Positions 9,865 to 18,242 of a DNA stretch of 64,000 nt are shown here, piece after piece. A model generated the notes under the pieces. That model saw nothing but the letters and a program-made list of their open reading frames with translations. It was not told the DNA's origin and ran no database searches. Both the position numbers and the translations under genes were made by a program. Each line of letters opens with the position of its first letter. The stretch's first letter is position 1. The stretch is from Thermococcus sp. 18S1 (GTDB lineage: Archaea; Methanobacteriota_B; Thermococci; Thermococcales; Thermococcaceae), in contig NZ_SNUU01000001.1 of the NCBI RefSeq assembly GCF_012027645.1, positions 992,001 to 1,056,000 of the forward strand. The letters are read 5' to 3'.

Positions 9865-10044
9865 ATGGAGAACGTCAACGTGGGGGCAAACGCTGAATGG
9901 AGAATCAAAATGGACAGGATACGAGCCGAGGCAAGGGCAAACGTTGATGAGGTCCTCAGGAGAGCCTTCGGTTATCTGAAGACCTCCAAGAGCTGGGAGG
10001 AGCTGGAGGCAGAGCTCTATGAGGAGCTTTCTGGTGGACAGTAA
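9865..10044 (+). CDS. Small VapB-like antitoxin (pair 2)
   Basis: A 59-residue protein (MENVNVGANAEWRIKMDRIR at the start). It is very charged and helical, with a central DEVLRRAFGYLKTS segment and an acidic [11 protein letters not shown] end. It is not a clear ribbon-helix-helix; I call it an antitoxin mainly because the PIN gene at 10019 begins inside its last 26 bases. A good ribosome binding stretch (ggggggaagg) precedes the ATG, and a gctttttacc TATA-like box lies about 30-40 bases upstream at 9825-9834, inside a TAAAAAAGCTTTTTA near-palindrome. A TGTACA palindrome at about 9847-9852 could be its operator. Confidence 0.7.
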   Translation: MENVNVGANAEWRIKMDRIRAEARANVDEVLRRAFGYLKTSKSWEELEAELYEELSGGQ

Positions 10045-10474
10045 CATTTTCATCGAGGCCCTTAAAGGGAATCCTGAGGCTGAAAAGATACTAACACGGC
10101 TCTTTCATTCGAACGACAGGGTTTTTATTAACGACGTGGTTTTCAGCGAGGTCATGTATCATTTTATACGCATCAAGGTCGGTTCCTACTGGGGGGCTAA
10201 GAAAAACCCCGAGACAGTGGCAAAAACTGTGGAGGAGTTTGAGGAAGTCGTGCTCCCGCTATTGGCGATTCCAGATTTCCTTGAGGTTAATTATGAGGTG
10301 TCCACAAGGGCACTGCGGCTCTCGAAGATCTATGGGCTACTTCCGAACGACTCGATTATTCTGGCGACGGCTGAGTATTACGGCATTGATGTCCTGGTCT
10401 CTCTCGACGGCGATTTTAAGAGGGCTTGTGATGAGGAAGGGATAGCGTTAGTGTCCTCCTCGGAGGATCTTTAA
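10019..10474 (+). CDS. VapC-type PIN domain toxin (pair 2)
   Basis: 151-residue PIN-domain ribonuclease. Visible active-site elements are D7 in [12 protein letters not shown], the Glu in [26 protein letters not shown] with its conserved Asp, and VSLDGDF with the fourth acid. It overlaps the upstream antitoxin by 26 bases and is therefore translationally coupled. It belongs to a different PIN subgroup from pair 1 (D-S-N-I-F start, longer central helices), so the two modules are not a recent tandem duplication. Its stop codon overlaps the stop of the convergent HAD gene. Confidence 0.88.
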   Translation: MRSFLVDSNIFIEALKGNPEAEKILTRLFHSNDRVFINDVVFSEVMYHFIRIKVGSYWGAKKNPETVAKTVEEFEEVVLPLLAIPDFLEVNYEVSTRALRLSKIYGLLPNDSIILATAEYYGIDVLVSLDGDFKRACDEEGIALVSSSEDL

Positions 10475-11166
10475 TCCGAAATCCTCCCCAGCACCTCCAG
10501 AATCCCCTCAACGTCGGGAACCTCAAAGCCCCTCTCGTGGATTTTTCTGACCTCTTCGGCCTCGGGGTTTATCCAGACCGCCCACATGCCGGTTCTCAGC
10601 GCACCCTCAAAGTCCTCGGCGTAGGTGTCGCCTATGTGAATCGCCTCGTCCGGCTCGACCCCAAAGACATCCAGCGGTTTTCTGAACATCTCAGGCATCG
10701 GCTTGTAAGCGAGAACCTCGTCGGCGAAGAATGTCTTGTCTATGAAGTTCATGAGCCCGAAGCGCTCCAGCAGGAGCCGGGTGTACGAACCCGGCCAGAA
10801 CATCACGTTGCCCGTCACGGTGACCTTCAGGCCCTTTCTCTTAACGCCTTCAAGGGCTTCCTTTGCCCCAGGGAGAACTATCCCGTCATCGACCTTCAGA
10901 ACTGCCCTTGCGGCGGCCCTCTTGACGAGCTCGATATCTGTTCCCAGGAGCTCCGCCAGCATCTCCTGGCTTTCTTCGAGGGCCCTGGAGGGGTCTCCAG
11001 CCGTCTGGGCCCTCATTCGCTTTATCCTCTCGCGGGTGAGCATCATCCCCTCGACGACGTCTATAAGGCACGCCCCCATCAGCTTGGAGAGTTCAACCGC
11101 CATGGCGTCGAGCATGATGTTTATGTCCAGGAGGGTGTTCCAGACGTCGAATGAAGCGAGCTTCAT
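10471..11166 (-). CDS. HAD superfamily hydrolase
   Basis: 231 residues of haloacid dehalogenase fold with a helical cap. Motif I is FDVWNTLLD with nucleophile D7; motif II is VTVTGNV; the motif III Lys is in YKPMPEMF; motif IV is [11 protein letters not shown]. The second acidic residue of a phosphatase motif I (DxD) is Trp here, so it may not be an ordinary phosphatase; substrate unknown. I choose the ATG at 11164-11166 because a ggtggtgaat ribosome binding sequence immediately precedes it; a GTG three codons upstream lies inside that sequence. It is the last gene of a possible minus-strand group with the Toprim gene, 39 bases away. Confidence 0.85.
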   Translation of the reverse strand: MKLASFDVWNTLLDINIMLDAMAVELSKLMGACLIDVVEGMMLTRERIKRMRAQTAGDPSRALEESQEMLAELLGTDIELVKRAAARAVLKVDDGIVLPGAKEALEGVKRKGLKVTVTGNVMFWPGSYTRLLLERFGLMNFIDKTFFADEVLAYKPMPEMFRKPLDVFGVEPDEAIHIGDTYAEDFEGALRTGMWAVWINPEAEEVRKIHERGFEVPDVEGILEVLGRISD

Positions 11167-11205
11167 ATTCACCACCTGTCTGGATTCTCCTCGGGGATTA
11201 AAAAC

Positions 11206-12237
11206 TCAACGCCTCCTCTCCCTCCCGGCCAGGTGGATCAGGCCTTCCATGAGTCCGGCCTCTCTGAGGACTGCTTTGAGGTTTCTGAAGCGGGAGCGCA
11301 TGACGAAGAGCTCGTAGAAGCCCTCAAGGTTGCCCCAGTGGCCGTAAGCCGATAACGCCAGGTACATGACTTCCTTGGGCTTGAGCTTCCTCCCGAGGCT
11401 CTCGTTTAGGGCTTTAAGTCCCGGCTTTATCCTCTCAAGGAGTCCCTCCCTCGCTATGAGGTGGAGCATCAAATCCTCGACGGTCGGCTTCTTCCACTCG
11501 ATGACCTCGTCCTCGAAGGGCAGGCCGATTATCAGCGGAACCACCTCGGTTTTTCCTACGAGGTAGCCGATGGATGTTTTCCTGTGCTCAAAACCGGAGA
11601 GCTTTCCGGCTATAGAGGCCAGAGCCGCGTCTCTGTCCTCGTCGATGTCGATGGCGACTCCGATTCTCTCAACCCGGAAGCCAAATACGTCCATCGCCCT
11701 AAGGAAGTTGCCGAGGTTCCTTATCACCCCGGAGTTGCCCTCGCTCGGCAGCACCGCGATGTAGTACTCGTCCTCCTCGCGCTTCAGCAGGTCGAAGTTG
11801 TCGCGCTCAAAGACGCGCTCTACGAACCGCAGGCTGTATGGGGTTTCCCTGCTCTCCTTGAACTCGAAGAGCTTTTTGAAGACCGCCTTGAAGAACTTGG
11901 CATCGGTCTTCCCCTCAACGAAGAGAACGCTTGCCCTCGCCTTCTCCCCTGAAAAGCCGCCGCGGACGTCGAAGTCGAGGTACTTCCTCAGCTCATAGAC
12001 CTCCTTCATTGTGAGGCTCTTCCCAGTGTCGGAGTATATGAGGACGTTCTCTTCGCCCCGCCTGAACTTCCAGGCGATTAAATCGATGAGCTCAAGGCTC
12101 GCCGTAACGACGGTTTCCTCTCCAGTTAGGGAGTCCACAAAATCGATGAGTTCATCGCGGTTTTTCCTGTATTCGGGGAATAGAATGGCCTTCTCATCTG
12201 CGAACGCTTCCCACCTTTTTCCCGTTACAAGCCTCAT
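11206..12237 (-). CDS. Toprim-like (DUF3226/OLD-type) domain protein
   Basis: A 343-residue protein with a central Toprim-like core: VLFVEGKTDAKFF (E108, D112) and GVAIDIDEDRDAA (D197, D199, D201), the acidic residues that bind Mg in primases, topoisomerases and OLD nucleases. The N-terminal 100 residues and the helical C-terminal 120 residues match no family I can name. It could be a nuclease or an RNA/DNA-processing enzyme; this is inference from the fold. Its ATG directly abuts the TGA of the upstream membrane protein gene (TGAATG), so the two are co-translated and may work together at the membrane. Confidence 0.6.
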   Translation of the reverse strand: MRLVTGKRWEAFADEKAILFPEYRKNRDELIDFVDSLTGEETVVTASLELIDLIAWKFRRGEENVLIYSDTGKSLTMKEVYELRKYLDFDVRGGFSGEKARASVLFVEGKTDAKFFKAVFKKLFEFKESRETPYSLRFVERVFERDNFDLLKREEDEYYIAVLPSEGNSGVIRNLGNFLRAMDVFGFRVERIGVAIDIDEDRDAALASIAGKLSGFEHRKTSIGYLVGKTEVVPLIIGLPFEDEVIEWKKPTVEDLMLHLIAREGLLERIKPGLKALNESLGRKLKPKEVMYLALSAYGHWGNLEGFYELFVMRSRFRNLKAVLREAGLMEGLIHLAGRERRR

Positions 12238-12777
12238 TCACTTCACCATATCAACGGTTATGGCACCTATCACCGCGAAGGTGCTTATAAGTATGGTCGC
12301 GTTGATGTACTGACCGAGGGTGAAGTCGGCCAGGTTGTTGATTCCGTACACGTATATCAGAACGGCCGAGATTAAGTACGCTATTCCCGTGACGGTCAGG
12401 AGTCTCTTGGGAATGTGGAACAGCTCCTCCCTCTTCAGGTTCCCTATTCTGGATTTGGCGATAAACAGGTACGCAATGCCAAGGGTCATGGAGAGTACCG
12501 CGATTGAACGTTCAATGGAGATGTCCTTTGCTATCTCCCAGAGCTCCGCGGTGAACAGGAAGGGGAGGGCGAAGGTGACCGCCCCGACGATCTCCTGGGC
12601 TATGTCGTCCCATCCCAGCTTGTCTGGGACTTTCCTCATCTCGTTCTCTCTTTTCAGCTCTTCGATGCTGGAGTACAGTTCTTCGAGACGTCTTTCCATT
12701 CCGGTTCGCCTTTCGTTTTCAATCCGATGCTCAGGTTCGGGGTTCATCATCCGGTCAGTATTGGATTCACTCATCAT
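12238..12777 (-). CDS. Integral membrane protein, DUF2391-like
   Basis: 179 residues from the ATG at 12775-12777: a charged, probably coiled-coil N-terminus (about residues 20-45, ERRLEELYSSIEELKRENE), then four predicted transmembrane helices, ending DMVK. The hydrophobic pattern and the LGWDDIAQEIVGAVTFALPF segment resemble DUF2391 membrane proteins, whose function is unknown. The longer open frame upstream runs through the promoter and is not credible. The TATA (ggttataaa, 12801-12809, read on the minus strand) lies about 25-30 bases upstream. It forms a two-gene unit with the Toprim protein. Confidence 0.65.
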   Translation of the reverse strand: MMSESNTDRMMNPEPEHRIENERRTGMERRLEELYSSIEELKRENEMRKVPDKLGWDDIAQEIVGAVTFALPFLFTAELWEIAKDISIERSIAVLSMTLGIAYLFIAKSRIGNLKREELFHIPKRLLTVTGIAYLISAVLIYVYGINNLADFTLGQYINATILISTFAVIGAITVDMVK

Positions 12778-12800
12778 CGCAGAAGTAACTTCCGGGGAAA

Positions 12801-12831
12801 GGTTATAAAGGTTGAGATGCACTTTAAATCG
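12801..12831. promoter_or_regulatory. Divergent promoter region between DUF2391-like and S-layer-like genes
   Basis: Two TATA elements lie back to back in a 64-base gap: tttataacc on the minus strand (12801-12809) for the membrane protein, and ctttaaatc (12822-12830) for the plus-strand S-layer-like gene, whose ggtgataagcg ribosome binding site follows directly. I see no clear operator. Confidence 0.5.
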
Positions 12832-12841
12832 GTGATAAGCG

Positions 12842-14311
12842 ATGAAAAGGGCTTTGGTTCTGTTTATGGGCCTGATGGTTCTGGGCCTGCTCCTTACGCC
12901 GATTAACGCAGCGATTACGGGGATCAACTCTTCGAACACTGTTATAGTTCTCCCGACCACCAAGATAGTCAATGGAACTCCCCTCCATATAGGTGAGGAC
13001 GCTATAACTGGTTCAAGACTCGGTGCTTTTCTCGTTCTTCAGGGGATTTCTCAAGGAACTTACACGAAGACAGTTTCTGTTCCCGTTGAGTACCACAGTG
13101 TACTTATCCCCGATGAAAACCAGACATACAAGCTCAGTTCCAGAGACATGCCCGACGTCGGTGTCAACGTCAGCGATGAACCCGTGGGACATGCCGTGGT
13201 CGTTCAGGTGGATTTCTCTCGCGTTAACTTCAACTCGACGAGGGGCACGGTGGAGTTCCACGATGGCAGCGTGAAGATAATCTTCAACGAGAACACAACC
13301 CCCCTCGATATCGGCGGCGATTACGAGATCGTTTCCACGACCGTTGACGGGAAGGACACGATGTACTTCTACGCCTACAGTAAGGTTGATTCTGAATCCA
13401 AGTCTCTCGGTGAGTCCGTCTCTGCCGGTGGGTGGAGCATAAAGTTCGTGGACATAAACCTGCAGGTTTCCAAGATGCTCGTTGACCTCACCTATCCCAG
13501 CGGCGTCGTCAAGCAGAAGACCATGGCCAAGGACAAGTACTATGTGATGTACGTCGACTCCAGTGGGGCGGAGGACTTCGAGGAGTACGATGCATATCCC
13601 ACCTCCAGGCTCAATGAGCTCTTGAAAGGCGGCGCCAAGAAAGTTTTCCTGTTTACTCCGACGGACTTTTTCGTGGGTATAAACAACGCCCAGATGGTTA
13701 CGTGTGATTATGAATACTACGAAAAAGTCAAGCAGTATCAGGATGGTGACGTTTACACGGGCCAGTGGGTCTGGGACATTGATCCGGATGCCGGCCTCTA
13801 CACGGTTTATCTCCACGTGAACGCAAGTCTCCAGGCGTTTCCGAGGGTTTTTGTTGGGCCTGGGGAGGCCCTTAGGCTTCCGACCGGCTGGGGCCTTGAG
13901 CTGGCCCCTGTCTTCACAAGGAACGATAAGGGCACCGTTACCGGTGTGGAAGGCTACCGCTTCGTGCGCTCCGTTTCGGTGTCCAGACAGGTCTCCATAA
14001 CGGCCCCCACTGTTCAGGCCACTGAGGACGTTTACTCGTTCATCGTTAACGATACCGGACTTCTGAGCCTGCCCTCGGATAGAAACGTCATCATAGTTGG
14101 CGGCTGGGTTAGCAACAGGGCATGGGCGCTGCTGGAGAAGGCCTACGGGGAGGCCACAATCCGGGCTATCAAGGATGAGGTCATGGAGAAGGGCTACGTT
14201 GTGAAGGTGCTTGACAACCCGAGCAATCCCAGCTACAAGGTCATAATACTCGCGGGCAGGACGTACGCGGAAACCAGAAAGGCCGTGAACGAGTTTATGG
14301 AAGAAATGTGA
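12842..14311 (+). CDS. Secreted S-layer-like protein
   Basis: A 489-residue protein with a strong signal peptide (residues 1-23, MKRALVLFMGLMVLGLLLTP). A long beta-rich exported body follows with several N-x-S/T sites (NSSN, NVSD, NSTR, NENTT, NASL, NDT). The C-terminal 90 residues contain NVIIVGGWVSNRAW, a pattern I associate with the C-terminal domain of Thermococcales S-layer proteins. It is therefore probably a structural envelope protein or a paralogue of one. A paired VVKQKTMAKDKYYVM stretch is the only strongly basic part. It is followed by a T-rich terminator. Confidence 0.6.
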   Translation: MKRALVLFMGLMVLGLLLTPINAAITGINSSNTVIVLPTTKIVNGTPLHIGEDAITGSRLGAFLVLQGISQGTYTKTVSVPVEYHSVLIPDENQTYKLSSRDMPDVGVNVSDEPVGHAVVVQVDFSRVNFNSTRGTVEFHDGSVKIIFNENTTPLDIGGDYEIVSTTVDGKDTMYFYAYSKVDSESKSLGESVSAGGWSIKFVDINLQVSKMLVDLTYPSGVVKQKTMAKDKYYVMYVDSSGAEDFEEYDAYPTSRLNELLKGGAKKVFLFTPTDFFVGINNAQMVTCDYEYYEKVKQYQDGDVYTGQWVWDIDPDAGLYTVYLHVNASLQAFPRVFVGPGEALRLPTGWGLELAPVFTRNDKGTVTGVEGYRFVRSVSVSRQVSITAPTVQATEDVYSFIVNDTGLLSLPSDRNVIIVGGWVSNRAWALLEKAYGEATIRAIKDEVMEKGYVVKVLDNPSNPSYKVIILAGRTYAETRKAVNEFMEEM

Positions 14312-14314
14312 AAC

Positions 14315-14352
14315 CTTATTTTATCCTTATTTCCAGATTTTACACTTTTTAT
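14315..14352 (+). terminator. T-rich archaeal terminator
   Basis: Several T-runs (ttatttt, ttatttcc, agatttt, cttttt) follow the stop of the S-layer-like gene within 45 bases, without a strong hairpin. This is the usual archaeal intrinsic termination signal. Confidence 0.5.
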
Positions 14353-14434
14353 TCAAGCTTAGAGATCACCGTATTTTCCAATTTAAACGGTGAGTAATCC
14401 CCGGTTTTACTAATAAACTTTTCGGTTGGTTAGG

Positions 14435-14443
14435 TTTATATAC
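14435..14443 (+). promoter_or_regulatory. TATA box of the MFS gene at 14466 (likely leaderless)
   Basis: tttatatac is centred about 27 bases before the ATG at 14466, so the transcript would start at or within a base or two of the start codon. No ribosome binding sequence is present, consistent with a leaderless message. An acgt-ctaa-acgt repeat lies at 14452-14463, next to the predicted transcription start. Confidence 0.5.
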
Positions 14444-14465
14444 TAAAATGTACGTCTAAACGTTC

Positions 14466-15644
14466 ATGTCACTGCAGAACTACCGCGGGTTCGGAAGGGA
14501 TGCATGGCTGCTCGTTGCCTACTCATTCGCCTCCGCCTTCGGGGGCAACATAGCCTGGTTTATCTTTCCGTTCTACCTCAAATCGCTCGGTTTCGACTAC
14601 ACCAACATAGGCGTGGTCTTCTCGCTCTCAACTCTGGCCCAGGCGGCGGTTCTGCTGTTCTCGGGCCCGTTCGGCGCGAGGGTGGGCTACAAGAGAACCG
14701 TCCTCCTTGGAGTGAGCATGATGTTCCTCGGGAGGCTCGTTCAGGTTCTCCACCCGACCCTCTGGATGCTCGCCCTGGGCGGCGTCCTGATAGGGGTAGG
14801 CATGGCGCTGGAGTCTCCATCATTCATGGCGCTGCTCAGCGGGGAGGTGGAGGACGGGAAGAGGCACTACCTGTTCAGCCTCTCCTCTGGAATCGGCACG
14901 ATAGCCTCCGCCCTCGGGATACTCGTCGCCGGCTTTCTCTCACGCTGGCTGAGCTATGGGCAGGTGTTCTCCCTGGTTCTCGTGGTCATACCTATTCGGT
15001 TCGCGATAGTTCTCTTCGTCAAGCCCGTGCTTGAGAGGCACTCCCGCGGGCTGAACCTAGACAGAAGCCTCCTCGTCAGGATAGGCCGCTTCGCCCTTCC
15101 AGGGGCTCTGATAGGCCTGGGTGCGGGGATAGCGATTCCCTACATGGGGCTCTGGTTCAACCAGCGCTTTGGGACGAGTCTGGAGAGCATCGGCTGGCTC
15201 TTCGCATTCCAGCAGTTCATAATGGGGATCGGGATGTTCCTGCTGCCCATGATAGCCGATAGGTTCGGCAGTGTTAAGACCATCGTCTCCTTCAACGGGA
15301 CGGCGAGCCTCCTCATAGGCGCCCTTCCTTTCTCGCCGGTCTTCCCCGTTGCGGCGGTGATATACATCCTTAGGACGATACTGATGAACATAGTCAACCC
15401 GATATGGAACTCCTTCATGATGGGGTTCTTCGAGGAAGAGGAGCGCTCTACCGCGATGGCGCTTAACAGCCTGGCCTGGACCGCGACCTTTGGGGTGGGC
15501 CAGTATGTGGGCGGCGTTCTCTTCGACATGTCCCTGGTCTGGCCGTTCCTGATAACCGCCTTCCTGTACAGCCTCTCGATGGTGGTGTTCTGGGACTTCT
15601 TCGGCGGAGTGGAGACAAAAGGTTATAAGCCACCGTCGGCCTAG
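14466..15644 (+). CDS. Major facilitator superfamily transporter
   Basis: 392 residues with about 11-12 predicted transmembrane helices in two halves. The MFS loop 2-3 signature is recognisable as FSGPFGARVGYKRT, with a weaker copy, MIADRFGSVKT, in the second half. The substrate cannot be read from sequence; the size fits small drug, sugar or anion efflux and uptake families. It appears leaderless and is followed 34 bases later by the zinc-finger/DHH nuclease gene. A second, only distantly similar MFS gene lies at 20895-22076. Confidence 0.85.
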   Translation: MSLQNYRGFGRDAWLLVAYSFASAFGGNIAWFIFPFYLKSLGFDYTNIGVVFSLSTLAQAAVLLFSGPFGARVGYKRTVLLGVSMMFLGRLVQVLHPTLWMLALGGVLIGVGMALESPSFMALLSGEVEDGKRHYLFSLSSGIGTIASALGILVAGFLSRWLSYGQVFSLVLVVIPIRFAIVLFVKPVLERHSRGLNLDRSLLVRIGRFALPGALIGLGAGIAIPYMGLWFNQRFGTSLESIGWLFAFQQFIMGIGMFLLPMIADRFGSVKTIVSFNGTASLLIGALPFSPVFPVAAVIYILRTILMNIVNPIWNSFMMGFFEEEERSTAMALNSLAWTATFGVGQYVGGVLFDMSLVWPFLITAFLYSLSMVVFWDFFGGVETKGYKPPSA

Positions 15645-15678
15645 GTCTCTCAGATGAGGGATTTCTAGGGTGATGCTC

Positions 15679-17904
15679 ATGGTGGTTAAGGACTGTCCCG
15701 AGTGCCACGGAACCGGGAAGATTAAGGCTGGCGAGAAGGAGTGCCCCGTTTGTGAGGGCTGGGGTTACGTTCCTGCCGATTTCAAGGTTGGGGAGAAGCT
15801 GAAGGGCTATCGCAATCTTGACTACATAGGCGTTGAGGACGAGGTTGACGAGATACCATGTCCAGAGTGCCACGGGAGGGGTGTGGTGCCGGTTTACGAC
15901 ACCTGCCCGACCTGCGGCGGAACGGGTAGAGTTCTTGCCTGCGACATCTGCGGCAAGGTGAAAGAACCCTGGGAGCCGGGTATGGAAACCACCTGGGTCT
16001 GTCCGGACTGCATGCGCAAGTACAAGGTCGTCTACGTTCTCGACAAGACCTGCGACCTTGAGGATATTGAGATTGGAGGCGTTTACAAGGGCACAATCGA
16101 CCGTGTCGAGCGTTTTGGCGTCTTCGTTAAGCTCAATCCGCACGTCAGGGGCCTTATACGGAGGAAGGACCTCCTCGGCGGCAGAGATTACAAGCCCGGG
16201 GACGGGATACTCGTTCAGGTTCTCGATGTAAAGCCCGACAGAGGCGAGGTGGACCTAATAGAGTCCGCCCTCAAGCACTACAAGGAGGTAGTCGTCAGAA
16301 AGGAGCTTCCGGTGACGCTCATCGGCGACCTCCGCAAGGACATGGCCGGCCAGACGGTCAGGCTCCGCGGCAAGGTCACCCAGATACAGGTTACCGGCGG
16401 GCCGACGGTCTTCACGATAACGGACGGAACGGGTATAACCTGGGCCGCGGCCTTTGAGGCCCCTGGGGTTAGGGCCTACCCCAACATAAACGTCGGGGAC
16501 ATCGTGGAGATAATCGGAAAGATAGCCTTCCACTCCGGCGAGATTCAGATCGAGACCAGTGACATGGCGAGGCTCTGGGGGCCGGAGGCGGCCGAGGTCA
16601 AGAGACGCATAGAGGAGGAGCTCGACAGGCGCGCCCAGCCAAAGGACGTGGGCTTTCTGGTCGAGAGTGAAGTGCTCGAGGCTTTGAAGCCGAAGATAAT
16701 GAAGGCCGCGTCCACGATACGCCGCGCCATCCTGGAGGGCAGGCCCATTCTCCTGAGGCACCACGCCGACGCCGACGGCTACACCTCCGGCCTGGCCCTT
16801 GAGTACGCGATAGTTCCGCTCATAGAGGAGGTGTCGCCGGATTCTGGCGCCAGGTGGAAGCTCTTCAAGAGAAGGCCGAGCAGGGCGCCCTTCTACGAGC
16901 TGGAGGATGTGCTCAAGGACATAATCTTCATGGTCGAGGACCACGAGAAGTTCGGCGACCCGCTCCCGCTCCTCGTCATCGTCGATAACGGTGGAACGAG
17001 CGAGGACATCCCGGCGTACAAGCGTATAAGGGCCTTCGGCGTCCCGATAGTCGTCATAGATCACCACGACCCGCGCGAGTGGGTGAGCGAGGACAAAGCC
17101 AAGGTCGACGACTACGTTGATGTGCACGTCAATCCCCACCACATAAAGCGCGGCTACTACGAGCTCACCGCCGGAATGCTGGCAACGGAAGTGGCGCGCT
17201 TCATCAATCCGGACGTTGAGGACAAGATAAAGCACCTCCCCGCCATAGCAGGAACCGGCGACAGGAGCAAGGCTCCGGAGTTCTACCAGTACCTTGAGAT
17301 AGCGAAGAAGGCCAAGGGCCTCGACGAGGAGGATCTCAAGAAGATAGCCGAGGTGATAGACCACGAGGCATACTTCTGGAAGTTCATGGACGGGCACGGC
17401 ATAATAGACGAGATACTCCTCCTCACCGGCAACCTCCAGAGGCACCGCGAGCTCATCAACGCTATCTACCCTGAGGTCAAAGAGAAGCAGGAGAAGGCTT
17501 TGAGGGCATCGCTGCCGCACGTCAAGAGCGTCGTCCTGCCGAACGGTATAAGGTTCAACACGATAGACATCGAGCTCTTTGCCCCGAAGTTCTCCTATCC
17601 AAGCCCAGGCAAGCTCTCCGGCCTTATACACGACCACTTCAAGGAGAAGTATGGTGAAGACGCGCCGATACTCACCCTGGCCTACGGTCCGGACTTCGCG
17701 GTGGTCAGGGCCGCGGACGGCATGGCGGCGTACAGCTTCGACCTGAACGAGATAATTCCAAAGCTCCAGGAGGCTCTGCCGAGCGCCGGAATCGAGGGCG
17801 GCGGCCACAGCTACGCAGGTTCGATAAAGTTCTTCGAGGGCATGCGCAAGGAGGTGCTTGAGGAGTTCGCGAAGCAGGTCGTCAAGCTGAAGAAGACGGG
17901 CTGA
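15679..17904 (+). CDS. RecJ-like DHH nuclease with zinc-finger, S1 and OB domains
   Basis: 741 residues. Residues 6-111 hold six CxxC pairs (C6/C9, C22/C25, C61/C64, C76/C79, C88/C91, C108/C111), the first four in DnaJ-type CxxCxGxG context. Residues 130-198 are an S1 RNA-binding domain and 222-298 an OB fold. The DHH core has RHHADADGYTSG, VIVDNGG, VIDHHDP and AGTGDRSK, and the DHHA1 end has GGGHSYAGS. This is the archaeal RecJ/Cdc45-like superfamily. The layout may correspond to the Thermococcales Hel308-associated nuclease HAN rather than the replisome GAN protein; I cannot confirm this. The start is the ATG after ggtgat-gctc; an upstream GTG and ATG lie within that ribosome binding sequence. 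Confidence 0.9.
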   Translation: MVVKDCPECHGTGKIKAGEKECPVCEGWGYVPADFKVGEKLKGYRNLDYIGVEDEVDEIPCPECHGRGVVPVYDTCPTCGGTGRVLACDICGKVKEPWEPGMETTWVCPDCMRKYKVVYVLDKTCDLEDIEIGGVYKGTIDRVERFGVFVKLNPHVRGLIRRKDLLGGRDYKPGDGILVQVLDVKPDRGEVDLIESALKHYKEVVVRKELPVTLIGDLRKDMAGQTVRLRGKVTQIQVTGGPTVFTITDGTGITWAAAFEAPGVRAYPNINVGDIVEIIGKIAFHSGEIQIETSDMARLWGPEAAEVKRRIEEELDRRAQPKDVGFLVESEVLEALKPKIMKAASTIRRAILEGRPILLRHHADADGYTSGLALEYAIVPLIEEVSPDSGARWKLFKRRPSRAPFYELEDVLKDIIFMVEDHEKFGDPLPLLVIVDNGGTSEDIPAYKRIRAFGVPIVVIDHHDPREWVSEDKAKVDDYVDVHVNPHHIKRGYYELTAGMLATEVARFINPDVEDKIKHLPAIAGTGDRSKAPEFYQYLEIAKKAKGLDEEDLKKIAEVIDHEAYFWKFMDGHGIIDEILLLTGNLQRHRELINAIYPEVKEKQEKALRASLPHVKSVVLPNGIRFNTIDIELFAPKFSYPSPGKLSGLIHDHFKEKYGEDAPILTLAYGPDFAVVRAADGMAAYSFDLNEIIPKLQEALPSAGIEGGGHSYAGSIKFFEGMRKEVLEEFAKQVVKLKKTG

Positions 17905-17987
17905 AAGCGCTTTCCTTTTCTTTCAATGCCAAACCTTTTTAACATCACAGACCGATGTATCGATGAGCAATATCCGGAGGAATGTTG

Positions 17988-18242
17988 ATGAAAATCGTTC
18001 TTGAGGTTACCTTCAGAATGGGCGGCGTTTCTTACCGCGGCCACCGCTGGGAGGGCGATGCCCTTGTTTTTGAGTTTGAGCGCCTTGGAGATGCCTTTAT
18101 CCAGGTTCTCAGCACCCGGAAGGTTGAGGAGGAAGTCGAGCGCGAGCCCTCTGCCGTGATTGTCGAGCTGAAAACGAAGGAAGGCGGGAAGATATTTGAG
18201 GCCGTCAATGAGGGCAGTATTTATCGGGCCATGGAGCCTTGA
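17988..18242 (+). CDS. Small conserved-looking protein, function unknown
   Basis: 84 residues, compact alpha/beta: MKIVLEVTFRMGG start, a YRGHRWEGDALVFEF strand pair, then a charged helix and VIVELKTKEGGKIFEAVNEG. No membrane segment, Cys pairs or known motif. A strong ggagg ribosome binding site at 17976-17980 sits seven bases before the ATG at 17988; the in-frame ATG at 17982 is too close to it. TATA-like cctttttaac lies at about 17934-17943. The last 22 bases overlap the 3' end of the convergent PEGA gene on the other strand. Resembles small Thermococcales-only proteins; not recognised further. Confidence 0.7.
   Translation: MKIVLEVTFRMGGVSYRGHRWEGDALVFEFERLGDAFIQVLSTRKVEEEVEREPSAVIVELKTKEGGKIFEAVNEGSIYRAMEP

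Noticed and set aside
16255-17808. Long open frame (over 500 codons) on the minus strand opposite the RecJ-like gene
   Set aside because: It mirrors GC-rich codons of the real gene, has no ribosome binding site and encodes low-complexity Arg/Val/Leu-rich sequence with no motifs.
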